A DNA stretch of 64,000 nt, from the NCBI GenBank assembly GCA_964531325.1, contig CAZHCW010000002.1, forward strand, positions 1 through 64,000, read 5' to 3'. Within the stretch, counting starts at the first letter, position 1. Each line of letters starts with the position of its first letter. The notes below the pieces were generated by a model that saw only the letters and a program-made list of their open reading frames with translations, made no database searches and had not been told where the DNA came from. The stretch comes from UTCHB3 sp964531325. GTDB taxonomy: Bacteria > Bacteroidota > Ignavibacteria > Ignavibacteriales > Ignavibacteriaceae. Position numbers and translations under genes: made by a program. Of this stretch, positions 54,015 to 62,578 are shown in pieces.

Positions 54015-55232
54015 TCATTTATGGCAATAACCGCAGAAGCCAATACCGGTAATACCGTTGGGTTTTGCGTTTGCATCAGTGTGACAGTTGTAGCAGACTG
54101 CATTCATATCGCTATGCCAGTCGCCATTCTCGCTTCTCATAAATCCTGCGAGGTGAGTTTTTGGGTTTGTTCCTTTTATGCCATCAGCATCATTATGACA
54201 CTGAACGCAAACAGGATCAGCACCTGCGGCATCATGACAAGAAGCGCAACTTCCAAGGTCTCTTTTTGCCAGAAGTGCATGTTCACCACCACCCGAACCG
54301 ATTCCGATGGTTACAAAATTGGTTTTTGTGTGGGAATAGGGAACAAAGCCGGCAGAAGCATAATCGCCACCCTGCTGATTGTGACAGGTCGAACAGAAAG
54401 TTTCTGTTTGATGACATGTCTGACAGTCGGAGGCTTTGCCTTTAAATTCAATACCATGAGTGAAACGGTAGTTCAGATCGTGAACTCTTGAGAGTTTTTG
54501 AACCTTGGCACCATCCACTGAATTGCTGCCTTCGCCCGGTCTGTAATAGTTGTCCATGGTATTACCTTCAGTCATAACCGCATTGGCAACATGGCATTCC
54601 TGACAGGTGGTATTATCGTGGCACATCATACAGTTGGCACCGGGTGCCATTGCTGCAAATTTATGTCTTGTTGAAAACTCAGAGAGTCTGTGTGTTTCAG
54701 GAATAAGATTTGCAGTTGAAATATGACAAGCTTCGCAAGCATTGGTTGCAAGTTTTGTCTCGGCATGACATGTCCAGCATGCTTCCATGGTTGGGTTAAA
54801 CATCCCTCTTACTTGAATTTCGCTTGAGAGATTGATATCTTTATGGCAGCTTAAACATTTGTCTCCATTTTGAGCCAAAGGAGCATTTTTTATGTGGAAA
54901 GCATGATTAAAAATCAATCCTGCTTTCTTTTGCTGCATCGGTTCATAAACATCGGGGAAGTGACAGGTGGAGCAAAGATCGGGATCTTCAACATCGTGGC
55001 ATCCTGCGCACACCGATTTGGTCGGGAGCAGTCTCGCGTTAAGTGATTGTGCTTCTGTTACACCCACATGGCAATCTTCACAAGGCATAACTGCGTTGTG
55101 TTGCTCGTGAGAGAATTTGATCACCTTGGTGCTGGTTCCGGAATTAATATGACTTCTTGAAGTAAAAGCCGAAAATGCCAGAAACGCAACTACAAGGATC
55201 GTCAGACTTAAGTAAATATGTTTTGTTTTCAT
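54015..55232 (-). CDS. Fourteen-heme c-type cytochrome
   Basis: The protein has 405 residues from ATG 55232, with 'agaag' upstream; ATG 55238 is an alternative. An uncleaved-type hydrophobic anchor or signal peptide ('HIYLSLTILVVAFLAFSAF') is followed by 14 CX2CH motifs from about residue 51 ('CEDCH') to residue 400 ('CGYCH'), plus many distal His. The heme density suggests a nanowire-like periplasmic or outer-membrane-spanning electron carrier, analogous in role to MtrA/OmaB-type decahemes, though I cannot align it to them. Its stop overlaps the following cytochrome frame (ATGA), and it starts 3 to 9 bases after the barrel gene. Confidence 0.93.
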   Translation of the reverse strand: MKTKHIYLSLTILVVAFLAFSAFTSRSHINSGTSTKVIKFSHEQHNAVMPCEDCHVGVTEAQSLNARLLPTKSVCAGCHDVEDPDLCSTCHFPDVYEPMQQKKAGLIFNHAFHIKNAPLAQNGDKCLSCHKDINLSSEIQVRGMFNPTMEACWTCHAETKLATNACEACHISTANLIPETHRLSEFSTRHKFAAMAPGANCMMCHDNTTCQECHVANAVMTEGNTMDNYYRPGEGSNSVDGAKVQKLSRVHDLNYRFTHGIEFKGKASDCQTCHQTETFCSTCHNQQGGDYASAGFVPYSHTKTNFVTIGIGSGGGEHALLAKRDLGSCASCHDAAGADPVCVQCHNDADGIKGTNPKTHLAGFMRSENGDWHSDMNAVCYNCHTDANAKPNGITGIGFCGYCHK

Positions 55233-55241
55233 AGCCATCTT

Positions 55242-56504
55242 CTAAAAAATTGTGTTAAACCAGTAATTAGCTTTGAAGAACATTCTGAGATCGTTCTTAT
55301 AGATTTTGTTATTCAGGTATTGAGCCTGAAGGTCGAATGACAACCAACGGATTGCTCTAATATTCAAGCCTGCCATTACAGTTGTCAAATTGTTGGTCTC
55401 TGCATCTTTAGAGAGTTTATAACTGGTATAGGCAATTCCTGCAGAAGGTGTTATCAAGCCGTCGAACAATGACTTTGCAAGATAAAGTGAAATATTGTCC
55501 TGTTCACCTGCGTAACCAAGACTTTTCCTATAGCTCAAAGAGCCAAAAGAGGTATTTGCAGAAACTGTAAATCTTGAAGCATTGTCGCCCTGATAACTTA
55601 CAACACCCACTCTACCATTTAAGGTAATGTGTCTTGTTAGATCATACCCGGCACCAACTTCAATTTCAGTTGTATTGGCGTAATCGAAAACCGAGAAAAT
55701 AGAATTGTAGCGGATTCTTGGAGCCAGATAGTTAAAATAGACATTAAAATGCCATTTTTTCACCGGGCTTGAAATTCCGTCAAATTCTATTCTGGAAGTT
55801 TTCATATAGTTTAGATCATATTCGTATCTTCCATTAAACTGGAATGCACTCCCATGATCATACGAAAATCTTCCCTGAAGGAATTTGTATTGATTCGATT
55901 TCTCAGTTATGAGCACCGAGATGGGGTTAAAAGCCTCATCAAGCCTGGTGGCTGTATATGATCTTGGCTTAAAGTTTTTGACAAACCCGCCAACTCCAAT
56001 AAGGAGTTCAGGGATGATCTGTGCCTTCAACTCGCCGCCTAAAAGATAATCATCTTTCCAGGAATCGGTTATTTCAAATTTCTGATACTCAGGAACATTA
56101 CCACCGTAATAGGCGTCAAGACTAAACATCTTGTAACCTGCATTCACAGAAATTCCATCAAAAATCCCTCCGGCTACTGTGGTGATTACCGGCTGCCTGC
56201 CCAGTTTCACAGTTGCAACACCAAAAAGTTTGCGAGCCTCGAAATAGAGATTGTAAACTCTCATTCTCGAATCGGTGGGTTGATTGAAATAGTTTTCGTA
56301 ATTTAAAAAACTCCGTAACGAAAACTTTTCATAGTTTAAGTTCAGGATTGCCGAGTGGTAACCTCTGGCATCGAAGCTGGACGCTACAGGGGAGTCGGCT
56401 CTCTCAAACATATAGAGAGATGAACTAATCCTGCCGTTCAGGCTCTGGCTCAACAATGGAACCGATAGTGACAATACAACGAATATGGTAGAAATTAATC
56501 GCAT
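55242..56504 (-). CDS. Outer-membrane beta-barrel, predicted partner of the multiheme cytochromes
   Basis: The protein has 420 residues with a signal peptide ('LISTIFVVLSLSVPLLSQ'). Regular alternating strands with aromatic girdles run through to 'MFFKANYWFNTIF' and a terminal Phe. Repeated segments such as 'FSLDAYYGG' and 'GYDLTRHITLNGRVGVVSY' fit a roughly 16-20-strand barrel. It has no recognisable named porin family and no heme motif. Being first in an operon with two multiheme cytochromes suggests it is the sheath of a porin-cytochrome conduit, similar in role to MtrB/OmbB. This is inference from context. Confidence 0.78.
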   Translation of the reverse strand: MRLISTIFVVLSLSVPLLSQSLNGRISSSLYMFERADSPVASSFDARGYHSAILNLNYEKFSLRSFLNYENYFNQPTDSRMRVYNLYFEARKLFGVATVKLGRQPVITTVAGGIFDGISVNAGYKMFSLDAYYGGNVPEYQKFEITDSWKDDYLLGGELKAQIIPELLIGVGGFVKNFKPRSYTATRLDEAFNPISVLITEKSNQYKFLQGRFSYDHGSAFQFNGRYEYDLNYMKTSRIEFDGISSPVKKWHFNVYFNYLAPRIRYNSIFSVFDYANTTEIEVGAGYDLTRHITLNGRVGVVSYQGDNASRFTVSANTSFGSLSYRKSLGYAGEQDNISLYLAKSLFDGLITPSAGIAYTSYKLSKDAETNNLTTVMAGLNIRAIRWLSFDLQAQYLNNKIYKNDLRMFFKANYWFNTIF

Positions 56505-56699
56505 AATATAGAACCAATATAATTATTACTATTATGACATACTAAAAATTAAGCTATTTTTGAGACACTCGCAAATTAAATCTTTAAAATCGAAAAATAA
56601 TTTTTAAAAGTGCTCAAAATTGTCAATTTTTCATTGGTTTAATATAACTAATTATTATAATTAAATTGTAAGAAATGATTTTTTTATACCGGACTCAGA
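56505..56699. promoter_or_regulatory. Divergent promoter region of cytochrome operon and heme-sensor kinase
   Basis: This is a 195-base, very AT-rich gap between divergent operons, so both promoters must lie here. I looked for a sigma-54 site (TGGCAC-N5-TTGCA) on both strands, because the adjacent regulator is NtrC-like, and did not see a convincing one. Confidence 0.45.
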
Positions 56700-58280
56700 A
56701 TGAAAAAATTTACCGGAAGTTTAAGCTTTAAATTAGTATTTACCACAAGTTCTATTTTGGTAATACTACTTATCATCCAAACACTGTTGACTACCTCCAA
56801 ATTGAGGGGGGATATGATAGAATCCCTCTCCACTAATGCATATAATCTCAGCGAACTGATTAAAAATTCCACCAGATACAGCATGATCCTTAATTCGAAG
56901 GAACATGTGAACGAAATATTCAAAAATCTTGAGAATAAGGACGGAATTATTTCGATCAAACTGTACGATAAAGAAGGGTTCGTCAGGTTTGCAGGTGATA
57001 AAAAGTACATAAAAGAGAGTGTAGAAATAGAATCCGGGATTTGCTCTCCGTGTCACTCAACCGACCAGCGACCCCTTGAAAAACTTTCGGTCCTTGACAG
57101 ACGAAGGATCGTTACCGAGGGAAATGACAAATATATGCTCATGCTGAATCCGATTGAAAATGAAAAAGACTGTTCAACATCTGGATGCCACACCGACCAA
57201 CACAACGCTAAAATTCTCGGAATCCTTGAAGTTAAGATGTCATTAAATAATATTGATGAGATTGTTGACAGCAATGTTGAGACGGTTATTCGAAATTCCC
57301 TGATTGGCACTATCCTGATAGCAATAGTAACAGGGCTTTTTGTGTCATTTCTTGTGGTAAGTCCAATCAAAAAAATTACGAAGGGAATTGGGCAAATTGC
57401 TGGAGGAAATCTCAACTACAGAATCAAGTTAAGCAGTAATGACGAGTTTGGTGAGATGGCAGCTCAATTTAACGAAATGTCGATGAAACTCGACAGTGCC
57501 TACAAAGAGATTAAAGAGTGGAACGAAACTCTTAACAGCAAAATCGAGGAAAAGACCGACGAACTCAAAAATGTATATGCCGGTATTATACAAGTTGAAA
57601 AACTTGCATCATTGGGTAAACTTTCTGCCACCGTTGCTCACGAATTGAACAATCCACTCGCCGGAATACTTAACTATTCCAGACTGATTATCAAAAAACT
57701 TAAAAAAATACAAAATGAAAATGAGTACGAAGATATAATCAAATATCTCACCCTGATAGCTGAAGAATCGGAGCGATGTGGTGGAATTGTGAAAGATCTT
57801 CTCCTCTTTTCACATCGTGGCGATGAACAATATCTTTATGCAAATCTTGCTGAAATTATTACAAAATCTGAAATGTTGATAAATCACCATCTTGAAATCA
57901 ACCAAATCAGACTAATTAAAGAAATTCCCGCAGAGCCGGTAATCGTCAATGGAAATCCACAGAAAATTCAGCAGGTTATCCTTTCTCTCCTCATCAATGC
58001 AATAGAAGCAATGAATGGAGGCGGAGACATAAGGATCAAAGTTGAGATAATCGACGATCTAATATATATTCGTGTGATGGATCAGGGGTGTGGTATTGCA
58101 GAAAAAGACCTGCCACACATTTTTGAACCGTTCTATTCCACCAAAGAGGCAGTTAGAGGCACAGGACTTGGTCTCTCAGTCGTCTATGGTATCATTCATG
58201 GCCATGCGGGAAATGTTGAAGTTGAAAAAACTTCTCCCAACGGCACAACAATTTTAATTACCTTACCAAGAGTAAAATAA
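56700..58280 (+). CDS. Membrane sensor histidine kinase with heme-c-binding periplasmic domain
   Basis: The protein has 526 residues: transmembrane helix 1 (about 12-33), periplasmic sensor (about 34-198), transmembrane helix 2 (about 199-220), HAMP (about 221-273), HisKA with His314 in 'ATVAHELNNPL', and HATPase ('LLINAIEAMNGGG', 'DQGCGIAEKDL'). The sensor carries two heme-c attachment motifs: CX2CH at Cys115-His119 ('CSPCH') and CX4CH at Cys158-His164 ('CSTSGCH'). It should therefore sense redox state or a heme ligand directly. Its stop overlaps the start of the NtrC-type regulator (TAATG), which must be its partner. It is divergent from the cytochrome operon, the obvious target. Confidence 0.92.
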   Translation: MKKFTGSLSFKLVFTTSSILVILLIIQTLLTTSKLRGDMIESLSTNAYNLSELIKNSTRYSMILNSKEHVNEIFKNLENKDGIISIKLYDKEGFVRFAGDKKYIKESVEIESGICSPCHSTDQRPLEKLSVLDRRRIVTEGNDKYMLMLNPIENEKDCSTSGCHTDQHNAKILGILEVKMSLNNIDEIVDSNVETVIRNSLIGTILIAIVTGLFVSFLVVSPIKKITKGIGQIAGGNLNYRIKLSSNDEFGEMAAQFNEMSMKLDSAYKEIKEWNETLNSKIEEKTDELKNVYAGIIQVEKLASLGKLSATVAHELNNPLAGILNYSRLIIKKLKKIQNENEYEDIIKYLTLIAEESERCGGIVKDLLLFSHRGDEQYLYANLAEIITKSEMLINHHLEINQIRLIKEIPAEPVIVNGNPQKIQQVILSLLINAIEAMNGGGDIRIKVEIIDDLIYIRVMDQGCGIAEKDLPHIFEPFYSTKEAVRGTGLGLSVVYGIIHGHAGNVEVEKTSPNGTTILITLPRVK

Positions 58281-59614
58281 TGATGAAGAAAATATTAGTA
58301 GTTGATGATGAAAAAATATTTAGAGAATCCCTTTATCACTGGTTCCTCGAAGAGGGATTTGAAGTAACTCCCGTCGATAGTGGGGAGGAAGCCTTAAAGG
58401 TTTTTGAGGTCGACCGGTACGATATAATCCTACTCGACATTAAAATGCCGGGAATGAGTGGACTTGAACTGCTCGGCAAAATAATGCATATCGATCCTAA
58501 TGCAACAATTATTATGATTACAGCCTTTGCATCGGTATCCACTGCCATTCAGGCTCTAAAAGAGGGTGCCTACGATTATGTTACAAAACCCGTAGATCCC
58601 GACGAACTCACCCACCTGATCCATAAAGCACTAAAAGACAGGGAACTCGTTAATGAAAATCGAAAACTCAAAGAAAGAATCGAAGACCTCATTAAACCCG
58701 ACAACCTGATTGGTGAATCACCTGAAATGCGGAAAATTTATGAATTGATCAACACCGTGGCAGGTGCCGACACAACTGTGCTGATCAACGGCGAAAGCGG
58801 CACAGGAAAAGAATTGGTGGCGAAGGCAATTCATATCAATTCTCCGCGTAAATATTTCCCTATGATCACTGTTAACTGTGGTGCTCTGCCTGAAACACTC
58901 CTCGAAAGTGAACTCTTTGGCCACGAAAGGGGAGCATTTACCGGGGCTCAATATAAAAGAAAAGGGAAGTTTGAACTCGCCGACAATGGAACCATTTTCC
59001 TGGATGAAATAGGACTCGTTTCAGCAAAAACGCAGATAGACCTTCTTCGCGTTATCGAAACAAAACAATTCACAAGAGTGGGCGGAAACGACCTCATCAG
59101 CAGTAATTTCAGGGTTATCTGTGCTACAAATGAATCATTGGAGAGCCTGGTAAGAGCAGGAACATTCCGTGAAGACCTCTACTACAGATTAAATGTATTC
59201 TCCATAACAATTCCTCCACTACGCGACAGAAGAGACGACATTGTCCTTCTCGCCGAACATTTTTTAAAGAAATTTGCTGATGGTATGAACCGGAATATAA
59301 AGTCGATTTCGAAAGATGCGATGGAATTTTTATTGAGCTATAGCTGGCCCGGAAATGTTCGTGAACTCGAAAATGCCATCGAAAGAGCAGTGGTGATGAG
59401 AAGAAGTGGAGAGATAAAACCCGACGACCTCCCCTTTAATATCCACGCACATCATGCTGATGAAGATGAGGGACTCTCAATGATAGAGAAAAAACACATC
59501 ACAAAGATGTTGGAAAAATACAATTTTAATATCTCAAAAGTGTCAAAGGTGCTTGGCATCGACCGTGTAACTCTCTACAACAAGATGAGCAAGTACAATA
59601 TTGAGAGGGATTAG
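58280..59614 (+). CDS. Sigma-54-dependent NtrC-family response regulator
   Basis: The protein has 444 residues. The receiver domain (1-120) has the phospho-acceptor Asp in 'DIILLDIKMPG'. The AAA+ domain shows Walker A 'GESGTGKELVAKAIH', the sigma-54 contact loop 'GAFTGA', Walker B 'GTIFLDEIGLVS' and 'YYRLNVFSITIPPLRDR'. A C-terminal Fis-type helix-turn-helix ends it ('FNISKVSKVLGIDRVTLYNKM'). It is coupled to the heme-sensor kinase gene by a one-base overlap, forming a two-component system that activates sigma-54 promoters, most likely for the divergent cytochrome genes. Confidence 0.95.
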   Translation: MMKKILVVDDEKIFRESLYHWFLEEGFEVTPVDSGEEALKVFEVDRYDIILLDIKMPGMSGLELLGKIMHIDPNATIIMITAFASVSTAIQALKEGAYDYVTKPVDPDELTHLIHKALKDRELVNENRKLKERIEDLIKPDNLIGESPEMRKIYELINTVAGADTTVLINGESGTGKELVAKAIHINSPRKYFPMITVNCGALPETLLESELFGHERGAFTGAQYKRKGKFELADNGTIFLDEIGLVSAKTQIDLLRVIETKQFTRVGGNDLISSNFRVICATNESLESLVRAGTFREDLYYRLNVFSITIPPLRDRRDDIVLLAEHFLKKFADGMNRNIKSISKDAMEFLLSYSWPGNVRELENAIERAVVMRRSGEIKPDDLPFNIHAHHADEDEGLSMIEKKHITKMLEKYNFNISKVSKVLGIDRVTLYNKMSKYNIERD

Positions 59615-59616
59615 CC

Positions 59617-59630
59617 CGGGAGAGCTCCCG
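59617..59630 (+). promoter_or_regulatory. Hairpin over the archaemetzincin ribosome-binding site
   Basis: The 14-base self-complementary CGGGAGAGCTCCCG lies 2 bases before the TTG start and includes the purine-rich 'gggagag'. Folding would hide the ribosome site. Confidence 0.4.
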
Positions 59631-59631
59631 C

Positions 59632-60189
59632 TTGTTTAAAAGATTCTTTAAGAAGAAGTTGAGACCTGTTTTTGAGATCGAATTCCTGGGTTTCACCGAT
59701 TCAATCCTTCTAAAAACCATAAAAGAAGATATTGAATCACGACTCCCTTTTGAAGTAAGATTATATGAATCCCTCTTTGATATCGAGTCGGTGTTTAATG
59801 AGGAACGGAACCAGTTTTATTCTCCCGATATCATAAAACATCTCCTCATCAACAACGATGGCAACACTGCATTCAGGATGGCGTTGGTGAATGTTGATCT
59901 CTTTAATCCCGTCTTCAAATATGTTTATGGGGAAGCACAACTCAACGGCAGATTGTCAGTTGTCTCACTCTTTAGATTGCATGAAGAGTTATATACCGGC
60001 AGGGCAGACTACAACATCCTTTTCTCTCGAACCCTGAAAGAAATTTACCATGAACTTGGCCACAATCTTGGTTTGGTTCACTGCCTTAGTTGGGATTGTG
60101 TGATGCATACCAGCACAAGTGTTGAAGAAATCGACATTAAAGGTGGATTTTATTGCAATGATTGTTATCAAAAAGCAAATATTCCTTAA
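59632..60189 (+). CDS. Archaemetzincin-family zinc metalloprotease
   Basis: The protein has 185 residues beginning at TTG; no ATG occurs before the conserved region. The family motif is complete: His140, Glu141, His144 and His150 in 'HELGHNLGLVHC', then Cys151, Cys156 and Met158 ('CVM'), and the 'CNDC' pair (Cys175, Cys178), giving the extra four-Cys zinc site that defines archaemetzincins. There is no signal peptide, so it is cytoplasmic. The family is mainly archaeal and patchy in bacteria, with unknown physiological substrates. It starts 17 bases after the response-regulator stop, so it may be part of the same transcript. Confidence 0.92.
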   Translation: MFKRFFKKKLRPVFEIEFLGFTDSILLKTIKEDIESRLPFEVRLYESLFDIESVFNEERNQFYSPDIIKHLLINNDGNTAFRMALVNVDLFNPVFKYVYGEAQLNGRLSVVSLFRLHEELYTGRADYNILFSRTLKEIYHELGHNLGLVHCLSWDCVMHTSTSVEEIDIKGGFYCNDCYQKANIP

Positions 60190-60235
60190 ATTGCAGACTA
60201 ATTTGAACATTATACCCCCGGATCAGGAATCAATC

Positions 60236-60811
60236 ATGAAACTGTATAAATTAAATCTTCTTACAATTCTCCTGTTAACCTTCATTTTTCAAGGATGTGG
60301 CGATAGCCCCGTCGATAAACCCGACGAACCCTCGGTCAGCCAAAGCCCGGTTACCGGTTTCAGGAATTCACAGTGGGGAACCACGGTTGATGAAGTGAAG
60401 AAGACAGAAAAAATCGCTTTTACAAAAGGTGATACTGCTTCTCTTCTCTTTTCAGGCGATGTTTACGGAAAAAAAGCCGATGTGTTTTATTTCTTCGACG
60501 AATCAGGCTCACTTTTTTCAGGTGCTATAAGATTTGATATCGAAGGAAAAGAACTTGAAGAAGTGGTGAAGTTATATAACGATATTAAAGCCCAAATGGT
60601 TAAAGAACTTGGCGAAGCTTCTGTTGATGGGGTTATTCTTGCCGATTCTTCTATCACTGAGGATACCAAAACTCCCGTCGCAGGAATCTCGTCAGGCAAT
60701 AAAATTTATACTGCCGATTGGAATGATAACCCGGGAACTCAGATCGGAATTATCCTCTCTAAATCACCCGGGTCACCATTAAATCTTGGTGTGGTCTATC
60801 AGCGGAAGTAG
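60236..60811 (+). CDS. Hypothetical lipoprotein
   Basis: The protein has 191 residues from ATG 60236, preceded by 'aggaa'. The signal ends in lipobox 'FIFQGC' (Cys21), followed by a Pro/Asp-rich linker ('SPVDKPDEPSVSQ'). The mature domain ('FRNSQWGTTVDEVKKTE', 'KADVFYFFDESGSLFSGAI', 'GVVYQRK') is compact and of no family I recognise. It lies 46 bases after the archaemetzincin and 4 bases from the convergent MBL-rhodanese gene end. The function is unknown. Confidence 0.82.
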   Translation: MKLYKLNLLTILLLTFIFQGCGDSPVDKPDEPSVSQSPVTGFRNSQWGTTVDEVKKTEKIAFTKGDTASLLFSGDVYGKKADVFYFFDESGSLFSGAIRFDIEGKELEEVVKLYNDIKAQMVKELGEASVDGVILADSSITEDTKTPVAGISSGNKIYTADWNDNPGTQIGIILSKSPGSPLNLGVVYQRK

Positions 60812-60815
60812 ATCA

Positions 60816-62210
60816 TCAATTGTTGATTACTTCATGACCTGATTGAATCCAGGCATTTATTCCACCGGTGAGATTGGCTACATTGTCAAATCCCATCGAC
60901 ATAAGCAGGCTTGCTGCAATTGCGGAGCGGTCTCCACCGGCACAATGAACCACTATGGTTTTGTCCTCCGGCAACGATTCCACATGCTCGGTTATGTATC
61001 CCGCAAAGATGTGGTGCGAATTGTTTAATCTTGCCACTTCTCTTTCCGATTCATTCCTGACATCCAGAATAAAACATGATTCTCTGTTTTGTTCGAGATC
61101 GTTGCAGGTAAATTGTTTTAATATTTCAAGCTCAAGCCCTGCCTCGCTCAATTCTTCAATATCAGCAAGATAACCTTTTACCTTATCAAGTCCAATTCTT
61201 ATGAGAGCCTTTGTAAGCGATTCAATTCTTCCTTCAGAAGCAATTAGAATAAACGGATCCTCATAGTTCAAAATCCATCCCGCCCATGTGCTAAAAGCTG
61301 AATTATCCTGAATATTTATACTTCCGGGGATATGCCCACCCGCAAAAGAAAGTTTGTTACGGGTATCAATTATTCTGACTCCCGAGGCGATCGCTTCAAG
61401 AAGTTCACTTGTATGCAATTTTTTCGGCGATGGAACCGTTGTCAGCAGTGGTCTGGTGGTCTTGTTTAACTTTTTCATCATCGCAAAATATTTTGGTGGT
61501 TCCGGCTGTCCCTCAAGAAGTGCGATCACAAATTTCTCTTCATCATCAATCTGAAGTGCCCAGTTTACAAGTTTTTCATATCCCACCGTACTGCTTGGAA
61601 CTGCCCCAAGAGCTTTTCCACAGGCTGATCCCGCGCCATGTGCAGGCCAAACCTGTATGTGATCAGGGAGTGCCTTAAATTTTTTAAGTGAGTGAAACAT
61701 CTGATGAGCGCCAACTTCTTTTGTGCCAATGATCCCGGCGGCTTTTTCCAATAAGTCAGGTCTTCCAACATCTCCAACAAATACAAAATCTCCCGTAAAC
61801 ATCATCACAGGGTGGGGTGATGCAGGTGTATCTGTAAGCAGGAAAGAAATATGTTCCGGTGTATGCCCCGGTGTGTGAACCACCTCAATTTTAAGGTTTC
61901 CCACCATAAACGAATCACCATCTTTTAATCCAACATGTGGAAACGAATATTGCCAATCGGGACCGCCCTCATCCGAGAGGTAAAGCTTTGCACCCGTCAC
62001 TTCAGCCAGCTCCTGCGAACCTGCAAGAAAATCGGCATGAATATGTGTCTCGGCAATATGTGTAATTTTTAATTTTTCGGCTTCTGCTATCTTTAGATAG
62101 TCATCAATGTCTCTTTTGGCATCAATAACTACTGCTTCACCCGTTTTTTGACAACCAACAATGTAACTTGCATGCGCAAGTCCCGGCTCGTAAATATGTT
62201 TAAAGAACAT
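60816..62210 (-). CDS. MBL-fold hydrolase fused to two rhodanese domains (persulfide dioxygenase-like)
   Basis: The protein has 464 residues. The metallo-beta-lactamase part (about 1-230) has 'ETHIHADFLAGS', 'VVHTPGHTPEHISFLL' and 'MMFTGDFVFVGDVGR', a glyoxalase II/ETHE1-like metal site. Rhodanese domain 1 (about 265-350) reads 'ILIASEGRIESL' where the active-site Cys loop should be, so it is probably inactive. Domain 2 (about 365-462) keeps Cys in 'VVHCAGGDRSAIA'. ETHE1-like enzymes oxidise glutathione persulfide to sulfite, and the fused rhodanese would handle sulfane sulfur. The next genes are a single rhodanese and a TauE/SafE exporter, supporting a sulfide/persulfide detoxification unit. 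Confidence 0.93.
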   Translation of the reverse strand: MFFKHIYEPGLAHASYIVGCQKTGEAVVIDAKRDIDDYLKIAEAEKLKITHIAETHIHADFLAGSQELAEVTGAKLYLSDEGGPDWQYSFPHVGLKDGDSFMVGNLKIEVVHTPGHTPEHISFLLTDTPASPHPVMMFTGDFVFVGDVGRPDLLEKAAGIIGTKEVGAHQMFHSLKKFKALPDHIQVWPAHGAGSACGKALGAVPSSTVGYEKLVNWALQIDDEEKFVIALLEGQPEPPKYFAMMKKLNKTTRPLLTTVPSPKKLHTSELLEAIASGVRIIDTRNKLSFAGGHIPGSINIQDNSAFSTWAGWILNYEDPFILIASEGRIESLTKALIRIGLDKVKGYLADIEELSEAGLELEILKQFTCNDLEQNRESCFILDVRNESEREVARLNNSHHIFAGYITEHVESLPEDKTIVVHCAGGDRSAIAASLLMSMGFDNVANLTGGINAWIQSGHEVINN

Positions 62211-62224
62211 TTATATAGGTCTCC

Positions 62225-62566
62225 TTATTTCTTAATTTCGTATTTCCAGCTCATGATACCGCCGGATAAATTAAAAACATTCTCAAATCCTGCTTTTGCC
62301 ATCATCAACCCCGCCTGATAACTTCTGTTACCGCTACGGCAGTATAGATAATAACTTTTTGCCTTGTCTAATTTTTCAATTTGACCGGCGAAACCCGCAG
62401 ACATCAAGTCGATATGTTTGGCTCCGGGAATGTATCCCATTGCCACTTCTCCCGAAGTTCTTACATCGATAACGACGGCATTTTTATCGTTTTTAAATCC
62501 ATCATTAAATTCTTTGGCTCCAAGGTTTTTAACCTTGCTGTTTCCAAAAAAAAGGTTTCTTAACAT
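62225..62566 (-). CDS. Single-domain rhodanese-like protein
   Basis: The protein has 113 residues: one rhodanese domain with 'AVVIDVRTSGEVAMGYIPG' at the N-terminal side and active-site Cys in 'YLYCRSGNRSYQAG', then 'NLSGGIMSW'. It probably transfers sulfane sulfur and is cytoplasmic, with no signal peptide. It lies 14 bases upstream of the MBL-rhodanese gene on the same strand and 12 bases downstream of the TauE/SafE gene. Confidence 0.92.
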   Translation of the reverse strand: MLRNLFFGNSKVKNLGAKEFNDGFKNDKNAVVIDVRTSGEVAMGYIPGAKHIDLMSAGFAGQIEKLDKAKSYYLYCRSGNRSYQAGLMMAKAGFENVFNLSGGIMSWKYEIKK

Positions 62567-62578
62567 TAATTGTATCCT

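Noticed and set aside
56505..56699. Sigma-54 promoter expected for an NtrC-type regulator target
   Set aside because: I found no GG-N10-GC arrangement within a plausible TGGCAC-N5-TTGCA context on either strand; a systematic scan could still find a diverged site.
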